Assembly (NCBI GenBank): GCA_963677355.2
Contig: CAXXXQ010000001.1
Coordinates: 310,001 to 374,000, forward strand
Direction of reading: 5' to 3'
Length of the DNA stretch: 64,000 nucleotides
Origin: Thiomicrorhabdus sp963677355
Lineage (GTDB): Bacteria > Pseudomonadota > Gammaproteobacteria > Thiomicrospirales > Thiomicrospiraceae
The notes beneath the pieces are model-generated. The model searched no databases. It was not told where the DNA came from and was given only the letters and a program-made list of their open reading frames with translations. The translations under genes were made by a program, and so were the position numbers. This document shows, in pieces, positions 37,528-45,729 of this stretch (position 1 is the first letter of the stretch; every line of letters begins with the position of its first letter).

Positions 37528-38778
37528 TTATTTAGGCTGGTAACATTTAATATATTGTGAAATTTTATCAATCCGTGCGTTTTCGATAGCCTCAGCGATC
37601 TCAGCACCTTGAAAACCTTGCGCAATAATCTCCTGATTATCCACATCCAATGCCGCCTCTAACACCTTGAGCCAAAAGGCTCGCTGTGGATATGGCTGCG
37701 ATTCAAAACCGGTGCGCCCTTTCGCGTCAGCCTCGCAAGCGATCAGAATCTGTTCAAACCCGGCGCGGCTTTTCAGAGCTCCACAAGATTTCAATACTTT
37801 TAGATAAGTCTTTGGCTTTAAATGCGGTTCACCTTCCGAAGTCAGTCCTTTATGAATTAGACCGTGAAACTCGGTTACTTTTTCCGCCTGCTGCTGAATC
37901 TTTTTAGGGATTCGGTAACGTTCGCATAACGATTTAACCAGCGGAACTCCGGTAGCTTCGTGACCTTTATGACTCGGCCAGAACTCTTTAGGCGTCAGCC
38001 CCTTGCCCAGATCATGAACCAGAGCAGCAAAGCGAACCGATTCGTCATCACTCAATCTGGCGGACGCGTCCAATACCATCATGGTATGAATCCAGACATC
38101 GCCTTCCGGATGATATTTTTCAGGCTGGGTGACGCCGTGCAAGCGGTAAAGTTCCGGGAAAAGCAGCTCAAGCGCACCCACTTGATCCAGTACTTCAAAA
38201 AACAGACTCGGCTTGCTTGTTTGTAAGGCTTTCGAGACCTCGAGCCAAACACGTTCAGGTGTCAAGGCCTGTAATTCGCCGCTGGCGACCATTTTTTGCA
38301 TCAAACGCTCGGTTTCCGGTGCCAACCTGAATTCGAACGGTGCCAACTTGGCGGCAAAACGCGCCACACGCAAGACTCGCAAAGGGTCTTCGCTAAAAGC
38401 ATCGGAGACATGACGCAACATTCGATCTTGCAAGTCTTGGCGACCATGAAACGGATCAATGATCTGCCCCTCTTTATCTTTGGCCATGGCATTGATTGTT
38501 AAATCCCGACGAATCAGGTCTTCTTCCAGAGTAACGCTCGGCTCCGAAAAAACTTCAAAGCCGTGATAACCCACGCCCGACTTACGCTCGGTTCTCGCCA
38601 GCGCATACTCTTCTTTAGTCTGCGGATGCAGGAATACCGGGAAATCTTTGCCAACCTGCTGGTAATTCTGTGCCAACATCTGTTCCGGCGTAGCACCGAC
38701 CACCACCCAATCATGATCATAAGCGGTTTCGCCGAGTAACTCGTCTCTTACAGCACCACCCACCAAAAATACCTGCAT
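37528..38778 (-). CDS. cca: CCA-adding tRNA nucleotidyltransferase with HD domain
   Basis: This class II nucleotidyltransferase of about 416 residues begins MQVFLVGGAVRDELLG, has the HDWVVVG catalytic carboxylate segment, RRDLTINAMA, and an HD domain with FAALVHDLGKGLTPKEFWPSHKGHE. It builds or repairs the 3' CCA of tRNA; the HD domain adds phosphohydrolase activity in bacterial relatives. The ATG at 38778 is preferred over one six codons upstream because AGGAAA precedes it. Confidence 0.93.
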   Translation of the reverse strand: MQVFLVGGAVRDELLGETAYDHDWVVVGATPEQMLAQNYQQVGKDFPVFLHPQTKEEYALARTERKSGVGYHGFEVFSEPSVTLEEDLIRRDLTINAMAKDKEGQIIDPFHGRQDLQDRMLRHVSDAFSEDPLRVLRVARFAAKLAPFEFRLAPETERLMQKMVASGELQALTPERVWLEVSKALQTSKPSLFFEVLDQVGALELLFPELYRLHGVTQPEKYHPEGDVWIHTMMVLDASARLSDDESVRFAALVHDLGKGLTPKEFWPSHKGHEATGVPLVKSLCERYRIPKKIQQQAEKVTEFHGLIHKGLTSEGEPHLKPKTYLKVLKSCGALKSRAGFEQILIACEADAKGRTGFESQPYPQRAFWLKVLEAALDVDNQEIIAQGFQGAEIAEAIENARIDKISQYIKCYQPK

Positions 38779-38821
38779 CGTCTTTCCTAATATCAAAAAA
38801 TGGTTGCTTTATTCTAGCAAT

Positions 38822-38850
38822 AAAAAAGGCCGTCAATTGACGGCCTTTCT
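38822..38850 (-). terminator. Rho-independent terminator
   Basis: AAAAAAGGCCGTCAATT and AATTGACGGCCTTTCT make a self-complementary stem with hardly any loop beyond CAATTG. It follows the stop of the NAD-binding protein gene at 38867 by 16 nt and separates it from cca. Confidence 0.8.
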
Positions 38851-38866
38851 GCACAATTCATCAACG

Positions 38867-39853
38867 CTATTTCAACAACTCTTTTGCATCTCGTCCCGCT
38901 TCCTTACGGAAATAGTTGTAGCGTTCACGCATATCGCTTGGAGTCGCATAAGAAGAAATAGTCCATTCCAGACTACTTGGAACAAAACCGAATTGAGTCG
39001 AAAAGTCTGCATCGGTCACTAAATCGCTATTCAGCATAACCAACTGCGACTTGTCCACTGAAGCCACCGGAGCAAAAGCGCCGAGAGTCGCCATGATCTT
39101 GGCATTCAATGCACACATACCAAAAACAAAAGCGTCTTTTTGCATCAGTTCAGAAGTCAATTCAGCCAACTCTTTGAAGCTCAGGCGCTCTTCACCCGCC
39201 ACGTCCAACTTGGTACCGAATGTCTGCGCATCATTAATCGTTCCAACCAAGGCCTTAGCAAAATCCTTAATCCATAAAGGCTGAACCACTACAGAAGACC
39301 TAGCCACCGGCAAGACATTCATTCGGTTCAATTGATCGATGAATTTCTGGGTACTCTGATCGCCCGCACCAATCAATAAACTCGCTTTCAAAATGGTTGA
39401 CTGAGCATTGGCCACGTTGTGCATTAAATTGTCTACTTCACCCAACAACCCCAACCACTCGCTGTGTGGAGCATCATTATTAGCACCGATTTGAGACAGA
39501 CTTAAAACACGTTTCACGCCTGCCGTTTCAGCTGCCGATTTGATCTTCTGCGTGACATGGGTCAAATCATTCTGCTCGATCACTTCGGTACCGGTCGAGC
39601 GGTCGACGGTTAAATTGATCACAATATCCGAACCTTGCACCGACGCATTAAGCTGTTCAGCGTTGTCGAATGAATCCAAGGTAACCAATTTTGCATTAGG
39701 AAACAGCATTATCTCGCGATAACGTTCCGGGCGGCGCACCGCGACCTTAACTTCGTAACCCGCTTTAGACAGCTCATTGATAACGGCATTTCCAACAAAC
39801 CCCGTCCCACCAAATACTGTAACTTGATTTCCTAATAGCATTATTTTTTCCAT
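38867..39853 (-). CDS. NAD(P)-binding protein of the complex I 39-kDa subunit type
   Basis: This atypical short-chain dehydrogenase of about 328 residues has the dinucleotide-binding motif VTVFGGTGFVGNAV close to the N-terminus, VAVRRPERY, and INLTVDRSTG. It resembles the NDUFA9-like branch; bacterial members have unclear roles, perhaps in quinone or electron-transport biogenesis. The long upstream extension lacks a ribosome site, so the start is placed at MEKIMLLG (39853), with MLLG (39841) also possible. Confidence 0.78.
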   Translation of the reverse strand: MEKIMLLGNQVTVFGGTGFVGNAVINELSKAGYEVKVAVRRPERYREIMLFPNAKLVTLDSFDNAEQLNASVQGSDIVINLTVDRSTGTEVIEQNDLTHVTQKIKSAAETAGVKRVLSLSQIGANNDAPHSEWLGLLGEVDNLMHNVANAQSTILKASLLIGAGDQSTQKFIDQLNRMNVLPVARSSVVVQPLWIKDFAKALVGTINDAQTFGTKLDVAGEERLSFKELAELTSELMQKDAFVFGMCALNAKIMATLGAFAPVASVDKSQLVMLNSDLVTDADFSTQFGFVPSSLEWTISSYATPSDMRERYNYFRKEAGRDAKELLK

Positions 39854-39959
39854 CTTTAGTGAAAGAGGCATAAGAATAAGGAAATGCTCATGTAAGGTCA
39901 AGTATCAAGCCGATGATTTTGATACAATATCGCGCAAAATTTAAATGAGAGAATGAATA

Positions 39960-40256
39960 ATGACAAGCATCCATGTTTCGGCTTACCGAAGCCCTAAAAA
40001 AGAAGAACTCTACCTTTTTGTTCCGCAAGAAGACGGTTTGGAAAAGTTGCCTAAAGAACTTCTGGTCATGTTTGGCGAACCTTCACATGTAATCGACTTT
40101 GAACTAACGCCGGAAAAGAAACTGGCGCGCGAAGATGCCGCAACCGTTTTGGAAGCACTGCATGCCAAAGGCTATTACATGCAGATGCCGCCGGCAGAAC
40201 AAGAGAAGTTTTCCGATATGGCACCACCTCCGGAACGTTTGGATAACATCATTTAA
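39960..40256 (+). CDS. YcgL family protein
   Basis: This 98-residue protein has the YcgL pattern: SAYRSPKKEELYLFV at the start, LPKELLVMFGEP, ELTPEKKLAREDAATV and KGYYMQMPP. The family is a small conserved gammaproteobacterial protein of unknown function. It lies alone between the divergent NAD-binding protein gene and the superoxide dismutase gene. Confidence 0.88.
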   Translation: MTSIHVSAYRSPKKEELYLFVPQEDGLEKLPKELLVMFGEPSHVIDFELTPEKKLAREDAATVLEALHAKGYYMQMPPAEQEKFSDMAPPPERLDNII

Positions 40257-40387
40257 ACAAGAAAAGATCATCTCACCACAAAATAACCTATTAAATTAGT
40301 CAAGTATTTACAAACGTAATTTTGTGACTACAATAGACTTTAACGTTTAACTCATTATTTGTAAGTTTCACTAAAAGGAAATCAAAG

Positions 40388-40996
40388 ATGTCATTTACAC
40401 TTCCAGATCTACCATATGATTACGATGCTTTAGAAGTTTCTATCGATGCTCGTACCATGGAAATCCACCACACTAAACACCACAACACCTACATCACCAA
40501 CCTGAACAACGCGATTGCCGACACGGAAATGGCGGACATGTCATTGGAAGAGATGATGGCTAAAGCGGGTACTCTACCACCTGCAGTGCGTAACAACGGT
40601 GGTGGTCACTGGAACCACTCTTTCTTCTGGGAAGTGATGACTGGCGACAGCATGGGCGCACCTAAGGGTGATCTAGCGGATGACATCAATGAGACTTTCG
40701 GTAGCTTTGAAGCAATGAAAGAACAGTTCAATACTGCTGGTGCGACTCGTTTCGGTTCAGGTTGGGCATGGCTAACGGTTTCAGCGGACGGTAAACTGCA
40801 GATCTCTTCTACGCCAAACCAAGACAACCCGCTAATGGATGTTGCCGATACTAAAGGAACTCCGATTCTAGGTTTGGATGTATGGGAACACGCCTACTAC
40901 CTACGTTACCAAAACCTACGCCCAGCTTATATGCAAGCTTGGTGGGATGTGGTTAACTGGGATAAGGTTTCTGAACTTTACTCAGCCGCAAAATAA
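40388..40996 (+). CDS. Fe/Mn-family superoxide dismutase
   Basis: This 202-residue enzyme has metal ligands in HHTKHHNTY, GHWNHSFFW and DVWEHAYY. It removes superoxide in the cytoplasm; no signal peptide is present. The active site has Gly in NNGGGHWNH and Gln in STPNQDNPL, the positions that usually mark manganese or cambialistic enzymes rather than the Gln-bearing NNAAQ of iron enzymes. An AAAGGAAATC ribosome site precedes the ATG. Confidence 0.95.
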   Translation: MSFTLPDLPYDYDALEVSIDARTMEIHHTKHHNTYITNLNNAIADTEMADMSLEEMMAKAGTLPPAVRNNGGGHWNHSFFWEVMTGDSMGAPKGDLADDINETFGSFEAMKEQFNTAGATRFGSGWAWLTVSADGKLQISSTPNQDNPLMDVADTKGTPILGLDVWEHAYYLRYQNLRPAYMQAWWDVVNWDKVSELYSAAK

Positions 40997-40997
40997 T

Positions 40998-41123
40998 TTG
41001 AAAACGACTGCGAACATCAACCTCTTTGTTGGACGCAGTTTCAAAAATGCTCATTTACTCAAAGTAAACTACGCTTTTTGAAACCACCTCCGCCTCGACT
41101 TTGATGCTCTCGTAACGTTTTCA
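40998..41123. repeat. Long imperfect palindrome starting at the superoxide dismutase stop codon
   Basis: About 126 bp. The outer arms TTTGAAAACGACTGCG and CGTAACGTTTTCAG pair, CATCAA pairs with TTGATG, and an inner stem pairs GTTTCAAAAATGCTCATTTAC with its near-complement before the apex TTTAC-TCAAA-GTAAA. It begins 1-2 nt after the TAA stop and is followed by a conventional terminator at 41131. This is the plus-strand member of the four-copy set. Confidence 0.7.
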
Positions 41124-41130
41124 GAGAAAT

Positions 41131-41158
41131 AAAAAACCTCGCTATGCGAGGTTTTTTT
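41131..41158 (+). terminator. Rho-independent terminator of the superoxide dismutase gene
   Basis: AAAAAACCTCG and CGAGGTTTTTTT flank a 5-nt loop. The A and T runs on both sides also suit the convergent selD gene, which ends at 41191. Confidence 0.88.
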
Positions 41159-41190
41159 GTATCTTCGATTCAGCCGTTCGGCAGCCGAGT

Positions 41191-42246
41191 CTAGATTACA
41201 GAAATCAGTGGACCATCCTGCTGCTCGGTCAAAAGGCCAATCGGGCTGAGCTCCAAACCAAACGACTTGGTGAGTGCTTCAAACTCCGCCTCACTACCTT
41301 CTTCAACCGCCACCAACAAACCGCCGGAAGTCTGCGGATCGCACAAGATATTTTTCTGATGTTCAGAAATCTCGCCGATCCATTGAGCAAAACTTTCATA
41401 GTTGCGTTGCGTGCCGCCAGGAGTACAGCCTTGCGCCAAATAAGAATCTATATGCGGCAGCTTGGGCACCGCAGCAAATTCAATCTGCGCACGCACTTGA
41501 CTGCCCTGACACATTTCCAGTAAATGCCCAAGCAAACCGAAGCCGGTCACATCGGTCATTGCCTTAACACCATCCAGCTTGCCCAGTTCAGCACCGATTT
41601 TATTGAGCTCGCACATCGCTTGCGGCGCTAACCTTTTATGCTCTGCCTGAAGTTTTTTCTGTTTTTCCGCCGTGGTCAGAATTCCGATGCCGATCGGCTT
41701 AGTCAGATAAAGTCGGCAACCCGCTTGTGCGGTATCATTACGAGTCAGAAATCTATTATCGACAATCCCGGTGACTGCCAAGCCGAAGATCGGTTCCGGC
41801 GCATCAATAGAATGCCCGCCTGCAAGAGGAATACCGGCATTTTGGCAAGCCTGGCGCCCGCCATCCACAACTGTCTGAGCAACATCCGCCCCCAGTTTAT
41901 CAATCGGCCACCCAAGAATGGCAATCGCCATCAAAGGACGTCCGCCCATCGCATAAATATCACTGATCGCATTGGTCGCAGCAATCTGACCAAACTCAAA
42001 CGGATCATCGACTATCGGCATAAAGAAATCGGTTGTTGAAATCACCGAAGTTCCATTACCCAAATCATACACAGCGGCATCGTCTTTAGACTGGTTACCT
42101 ACCAACAGATTGGGATCGGGCGCAATCGTCAACTGACTCTTGATAATCTCGTCGAGAATTTGGGGAGCGATTTTACAACCGCAACCGGCACCGTGGCTGT
42201 ATTCGGTCATACGGATCAAATTGGAGGATTCTTGTAGGTTCTGCAT
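41191..42246 (-). CDS. selD: Selenide, water dikinase
   Basis: The 351-residue protein has the N-terminal catalytic segment YSHGAGCGCKI, here with cysteine where some relatives have selenocysteine, then ISTTDFFMPIVDDPFEFG and GGHSIDAPEPIFG. It makes selenophosphate from selenide and ATP for selenoproteins or selenouridine tRNA. No selA, selB or selU is visible in the window. The start could also lie at the second methionine (MTEYSHGAG). Confidence 0.95.
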   Translation of the reverse strand: MQNLQESSNLIRMTEYSHGAGCGCKIAPQILDEIIKSQLTIAPDPNLLVGNQSKDDAAVYDLGNGTSVISTTDFFMPIVDDPFEFGQIAATNAISDIYAMGGRPLMAIAILGWPIDKLGADVAQTVVDGGRQACQNAGIPLAGGHSIDAPEPIFGLAVTGIVDNRFLTRNDTAQAGCRLYLTKPIGIGILTTAEKQKKLQAEHKRLAPQAMCELNKIGAELGKLDGVKAMTDVTGFGLLGHLLEMCQGSQVRAQIEFAAVPKLPHIDSYLAQGCTPGGTQRNYESFAQWIGEISEHQKNILCDPQTSGGLLVAVEEGSEAEFEALTKSFGLELSPIGLLTEQQDGPLISVI

Positions 42247-42504
42247 AAAAGGTGATCACCTGATTAATTTTTGAAAGAGTGCTAAGAACATTCAGCCAAG
42301 CAAGGCTACCGTTCTGAATTAAACTGAGTATAGCTGACCCTTTCCGGTAACTCAAAACAACAGAATCGTTGATCTGAACCGCCATCCCAACAAGAAAAGA
42401 GTGACAAAGGGTGATTTCAACGCTTGTTTGCGGGTTTATTGGTGATTGATTTGCTCAATAAAACACTTATTCCAGACAACTTCATCTCTTCGGCTCCATA
42501 GAAC

Positions 42505-43404
42505 TTACTTTCTCGGTGTTTTATCACCGAGCGCAAGAATCTCCGATCGAACCAACTTAGCGATTTGCCCGACAAATGTACTTTCATAACTTAAAGGCTC
42601 TAAAGAAAAAATCAAATAGGTATGCCAAGAAGTGCTCAAACCATGCGCGACCGGCATTAACTGATCGCTCTCGCTTTGTACCAGAAGAGGGTCCGGGACA
42701 TAACCCCAACCTAAACCGTCACTAATTGCATCTCTAACCAACTCAAAACTGCTCAAGGCAATGTGCTCACGTGCAACCTGTTGTAAACTGAACATCTCCT
42801 GACCATCACCAAGATAGGTGATTTGCGGCACTTCGCTCAAGTCGTCATTATCGACTGCTCGCATTTGACTCAAAGGATGAGTAGCGGAGATCATCAAACG
42901 CATAGCGATTTTATCCACCACCTGCGCATACAATCCCGATTGCTCTTGATCGAAATGTTCCGGCATGCAACAAGCCATGTCAATCTCGCCTTTTCTGACC
43001 TGATCCAGTAAAACACCTGCGCTGGCGTAGTTCATTGCCAGCGTCAACCCTGGATATTGATGGCGAATTTCCCGCAAGATACGTCGCCAAAAGGATTCCG
43101 GCAAAACATCATCTCTGCCGATACGCAATATGCTCGGCTGTTTGGAATGATCACTAACGGCATTACGCTGAATATTTTCGGCCAAACTGACCAAGCGGAT
43201 GCTATCGTCCAAGATTTTTTCACCTGCCGGTGACAAACGCATACTGTTTCCGTTGCGGATGAACAGCTCCGTATTCAAGGAGTCTTCCAATGCGACAATC
43301 GCCATACTGACCGTAGTTCGGTTACGATCCAACTTGGCGGCAGCTCTGGCGATAGACCCCTCTCTTGCGATTTCAATAAAGTACTGAAAATATTCCAGCT
43401 TCAT
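42505..43404 (-). CDS. LysR-type transcriptional regulator
   Basis: This regulator of about 299 residues has the N-terminal helix-turn-helix (YFQYFIEIAREGSIARAAAKLDRNRTTVSMAIVALE) and a substrate-binding-like effector domain. The ATG at 43404 is preferred for its GGGGA ribosome site. It is divergent from two small multidrug transporter genes, 114 nt away, so it probably controls them. The inducer is unknown. Confidence 0.85.
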   Translation of the reverse strand: MKLEYFQYFIEIAREGSIARAAAKLDRNRTTVSMAIVALEDSLNTELFIRNGNSMRLSPAGEKILDDSIRLVSLAENIQRNAVSDHSKQPSILRIGRDDVLPESFWRRILREIRHQYPGLTLAMNYASAGVLLDQVRKGEIDMACCMPEHFDQEQSGLYAQVVDKIAMRLMISATHPLSQMRAVDNDDLSEVPQITYLGDGQEMFSLQQVAREHIALSSFELVRDAISDGLGWGYVPDPLLVQSESDQLMPVAHGLSTSWHTYLIFSLEPLSYESTFVGQIAKLVRSEILALGDKTPRK

Positions 43405-43518
43405 CTGTTTTCCCCACACCCTTGAGTTTAGCGCCATTTTATTTGGCGCTTAGCGATTATAGCAAACCGATAAATTTGGATAAAATTTCTCATATTCAAC
43501 AGCAAAGGGGAAACAAAA

Positions 43519-43860
43519 ATGCATTGGTTTTTCTTAATACTGGCTGTGCTTGGAGAGGTTTCAGGCACGACCGCAATGAAAATTCTAGTTAGTGGCGGAC
43601 ATCAAATAAGCGGCACACTGGTCGCCATTATCATGATTGGGCTGTCCTACATTTTATTGAGTCAAGCGACCACCAAAATTCCTGTCGCATTAGCCAACGC
43701 CTTTTGGGAAGCCTTCGGAATGATTCTCATCGCCGCCATCTCTATTGCCGTCTTAGGCGAACAGATTTCCGCACTGCAAAGTATGGCATTAATACTCGCA
43801 ATCGCAGGTATTGTCATTACCCATTACGGCCACTACACAGAGGAGAATAAAACAAGATGA
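43519..43860 (+). CDS. Small multidrug resistance (SMR) transporter, first subunit
   Basis: This 113-residue, four-helix protein has the SMR pattern: HWFFLILAVLGEVSGTTAMKIL with the membrane-buried glutamate at about residue 14, and VALANAFWEAFGMILIAAI. SMR proteins export cationic compounds or guanidinium-like substrates in exchange for protons. Its stop overlaps the start of a second SMR gene as ATGA, the mark of a paired, heteromeric transporter. Confidence 0.85.
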   Translation: MHWFFLILAVLGEVSGTTAMKILVSGGHQISGTLVAIIMIGLSYILLSQATTKIPVALANAFWEAFGMILIAAISIAVLGEQISALQSMALILAIAGIVITHYGHYTEENKTR

Positions 43861-44183
43861 ATTTATATTTTGGCTATGTTTTCGGTTCGGTTGCCCTCGA
43901 TATTATCGCCAATATCTTTTTAGAGATGTCGAAAGGTTTTAAATACAAACTATGGGGAGTATTGGCGGTACTGTTCATCATGGCAGCTTTCGTACTACTC
44001 GCATTGGCGGTCAGAGGAATTGACCTTTTTGTTGCCTATGCCATTTGGGGAGCCCTATCAATTACCGGCACAGCCATAGCCACTCGTATTTTATTCAAGC
44101 ACCGGCTTAATTTTATGAGCTGGGTAGGCTTGGCTCTTTTAAGCTTTTCTATTCTGCTAATGAATGCTGCCAGCGTGAAATGA
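43857..44183 (+). CDS. Small multidrug resistance (SMR) transporter, second subunit
   Basis: This 108-residue, four-helix protein has the glutamate in FLEMSKGFKYKLWG and the segment VAYAIWGALSITGTAIATRIL. It overlaps the first SMR gene by 4 nt and is probably its partner in a paired SMR exporter, similar in organisation to MdtI/MdtJ-type pairs. The substrate cannot be told from the sequence. Confidence 0.85.
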   Translation: MNLYFGYVFGSVALDIIANIFLEMSKGFKYKLWGVLAVLFIMAAFVLLALAVRGIDLFVAYAIWGALSITGTAIATRILFKHRLNFMSWVGLALLSFSILLMNAASVK

Positions 44184-44253
44184 TTTTTTACTTTTAATTC
44201 CATCCCCACTCTAACAATCACTTAAATGAACACTAACTGAGGAGACGTTCATC

Positions 44254-44757
44254 ATGAGTAATCAAAACACATTTTTCTACAAACTGTTTGTTCTGCTGTT
44301 ATGTATTTTTTACTTGAAGCCGGTTTATTCCGGAAATCAAATCAATGATTCCGCCGCCTTAAACGGCATTACAGAGGTTAAAGTCGTTTATCTGATCGAT
44401 TTTCCGCACCCCCAAGTAACGCTCGGCTACCTTAACGACATTGACGCTACCCGGCAAAGTTACATTAAACAAGGAGTTACACCACGGCTGGTATTAGTCT
44501 TTCAAGGCGAGACCGTCAAATATCTTAGCCAACAGCCTGACGAAGAACTTCTGTTTGAATATGAAAAGGAGCTCAAAGGAATAGCCGATACCGTTGCCAA
44601 ATTTAAAGAACTCGGCATCAGAATGGAGATATGTTCCGTGGCTACGGATTATTACAAAGTTGACAACAATCGAGTATTACCCGGCATGACTGTCGTCGGG
44701 GATTCGTCCATTTCAATGATTGGCTGGCAATACCAAGGCTACAAAGCAATCTATTGA
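44254..44757 (+). CDS. Secreted DsrE/F-like protein
   Basis: This 167-residue protein has a signal peptide (YKLFVLLLCIFYLKPVYSG). The mature part has the alternating strands and helices of the DsrE/F-like fold (VKVVYLIDFPHPQVTLGYLNDID, PRLVLVFQGETVKYL, LGIRMEICSVATDYYKV), with one cysteine in the mature part. Such proteins occur in sulfur-oxidising bacteria, but this periplasmic type has no proven reaction. A GAGGAG ribosome site precedes the ATG. Confidence 0.65.
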   Translation: MSNQNTFFYKLFVLLLCIFYLKPVYSGNQINDSAALNGITEVKVVYLIDFPHPQVTLGYLNDIDATRQSYIKQGVTPRLVLVFQGETVKYLSQQPDEELLFEYEKELKGIADTVAKFKELGIRMEICSVATDYYKVDNNRVLPGMTVVGDSSISMIGWQYQGYKAIY

Positions 44758-44816
44758 AAGCAATGATGTTGTTATTCTCGGCATCTCAATCGTGCCGCCA
44801 ACCCGCTTAAACAAGA

Positions 44817-44846
44817 GGCAGTAATCCGAATAATCGGATCACTGCC
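44817..44846. terminator. Bidirectional hairpin between convergent genes
   Basis: GGCAGTAATCCGA and TCGGATCACTGCC pair with one mismatch around a 4-nt loop. It lies between the convergent DsrE-like and rhodanese genes. T-richness downstream is modest on both strands. Confidence 0.6.
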
Positions 44847-44854
44847 CGAGCCAA

Positions 44855-45283
44855 TCAGTCGATTCGACAAGGCTCTTTCAAAGTAACCGTCATACTCTCG
44901 TCTGATGGAATAACCATCGGAAATCCGGCAGCCTGCCAAGCATCCATTCCGCCAACAAGGTTGGTCACGTTAACAAACCCCATTTCAGATAAAACCCGAG
45001 TGGCCAGTGCTGCACGCCCGCCGGATTTACACACCACCAACCATGCATCGTTACGACAATCCCTCAGTGCCGGATTCGCTCCTGCATACTCCAAATCCAC
45101 CGCCGGTTCCAACACACCTCTAGGCACATTAAGCGCGCCTTCAATGGCACCGGACAAATATTCGCCCGGTTCGCGCACGTCCAACACCTTCACACCCTGC
45201 TCAACCAAGACACGTCCGTCTTCTTGAGAAACTTCATTGATCACTTCTTTGGCCGCTTCGATATAGTCTGTCAAACTTTTCAA
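44855..45283 (-). CDS. Rhodanese-like sulfurtransferase
   Basis: This single-domain rhodanese of about 142 residues has VKVLDVREPGEYLSGAI and the active-site loop VVCKSGGRA with its catalytic cysteine, then GMDAWQAAGFP. It probably transfers or binds persulfide sulfur in the cytoplasm. The TTG at 45283 is chosen as start: GGGAGA lies 7 nt before it, whereas the longer frame has no ribosome site. It is divergent from the interrupted thioredoxin-family gene. Confidence 0.85.
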   Translation of the reverse strand: MKSLTDYIEAAKEVINEVSQEDGRVLVEQGVKVLDVREPGEYLSGAIEGALNVPRGVLEPAVDLEYAGANPALRDCRNDAWLVVCKSGGRAALATRVLSEMGFVNVTNLVGGMDAWQAAGFPMVIPSDESMTVTLKEPCRID

Positions 45284-45380
45284 CCGTTTTCTCCCTATAC
45301 TGATTACTTTAAAATAGAACATTACATAAAATTAGAATGCACATTCTAACCCGTTTAAACACAAATATAAGGAAATTCTT

Positions 45381-45653
45381 ATGGTCAGCTTAACCACGCC
45401 TGTTTGCGAATTCGACAAAAACGCCATTGACTTCAACCTTCCGGGCGTTGACGGGCAAGACTGGAACCTACAAAAAGCCAAAGGCGAAAACGGGCTTTTA
45501 GTGATGTTTATCTGCAACCACTGCCCGTACGTCAAAGCCATTCATAAAAGATTGGTTGAAGATACCCGCACTTTACGTGATGAATTCGGTATCAACAGCA
45601 TTGCGATTATGTCCAATGATCCAAATGAATACGCAGATACCCTAGAGGTATAA
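45381..45653 (+). pseudogene. 5' part of a thioredoxin-family gene split by the mobile element
   Basis: The fragment encodes MVSLTTPVCEFDKNAIDF through FICNHCPYVKAI, with the CxxC active-site motif CNHC, and on to SNDPNEYAD. After codon 86 (45638) the sequence enters the mobile element, adding TLEV and a stop. The missing C-terminal half lies at 59525-59830. The family is of the redoxin/AhpC-TSA thioredoxin-like type, about 185 residues when whole. The fragment keeps its promoter side and ribosome site, so a 90-residue stub with CxxC could still be made. Confidence 0.92.
45633..45638. other. Left junction core (attL) of the mobile element
   Basis: The host gene reads GAATAC up to 45632, then the 6-nt GCAGAT, then element sequence ACCCTAGAGG. 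At the right junction the matching place has the different 6-mer AACCAA, with GGGTAC on the element side and GACTC on the host side. Both 6-mers keep the thioredoxin reading frame (AD or NQ). The exact edge could shift by 1-2 nt because TAC occurs on both sides. Confidence 0.6.
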
Positions 45654-45729
45654 ATCCAACATTACCACTTGTTGTTATAAATTGTTGACATGATTTATAG
45701 TATCCATACTCCAAGGAATTATAAATATC

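Noticed and set aside
41191..42246. Selenocysteine codon in selD
   Set aside because: The active-site position is a normal cysteine codon and the frame has no internal TGA.
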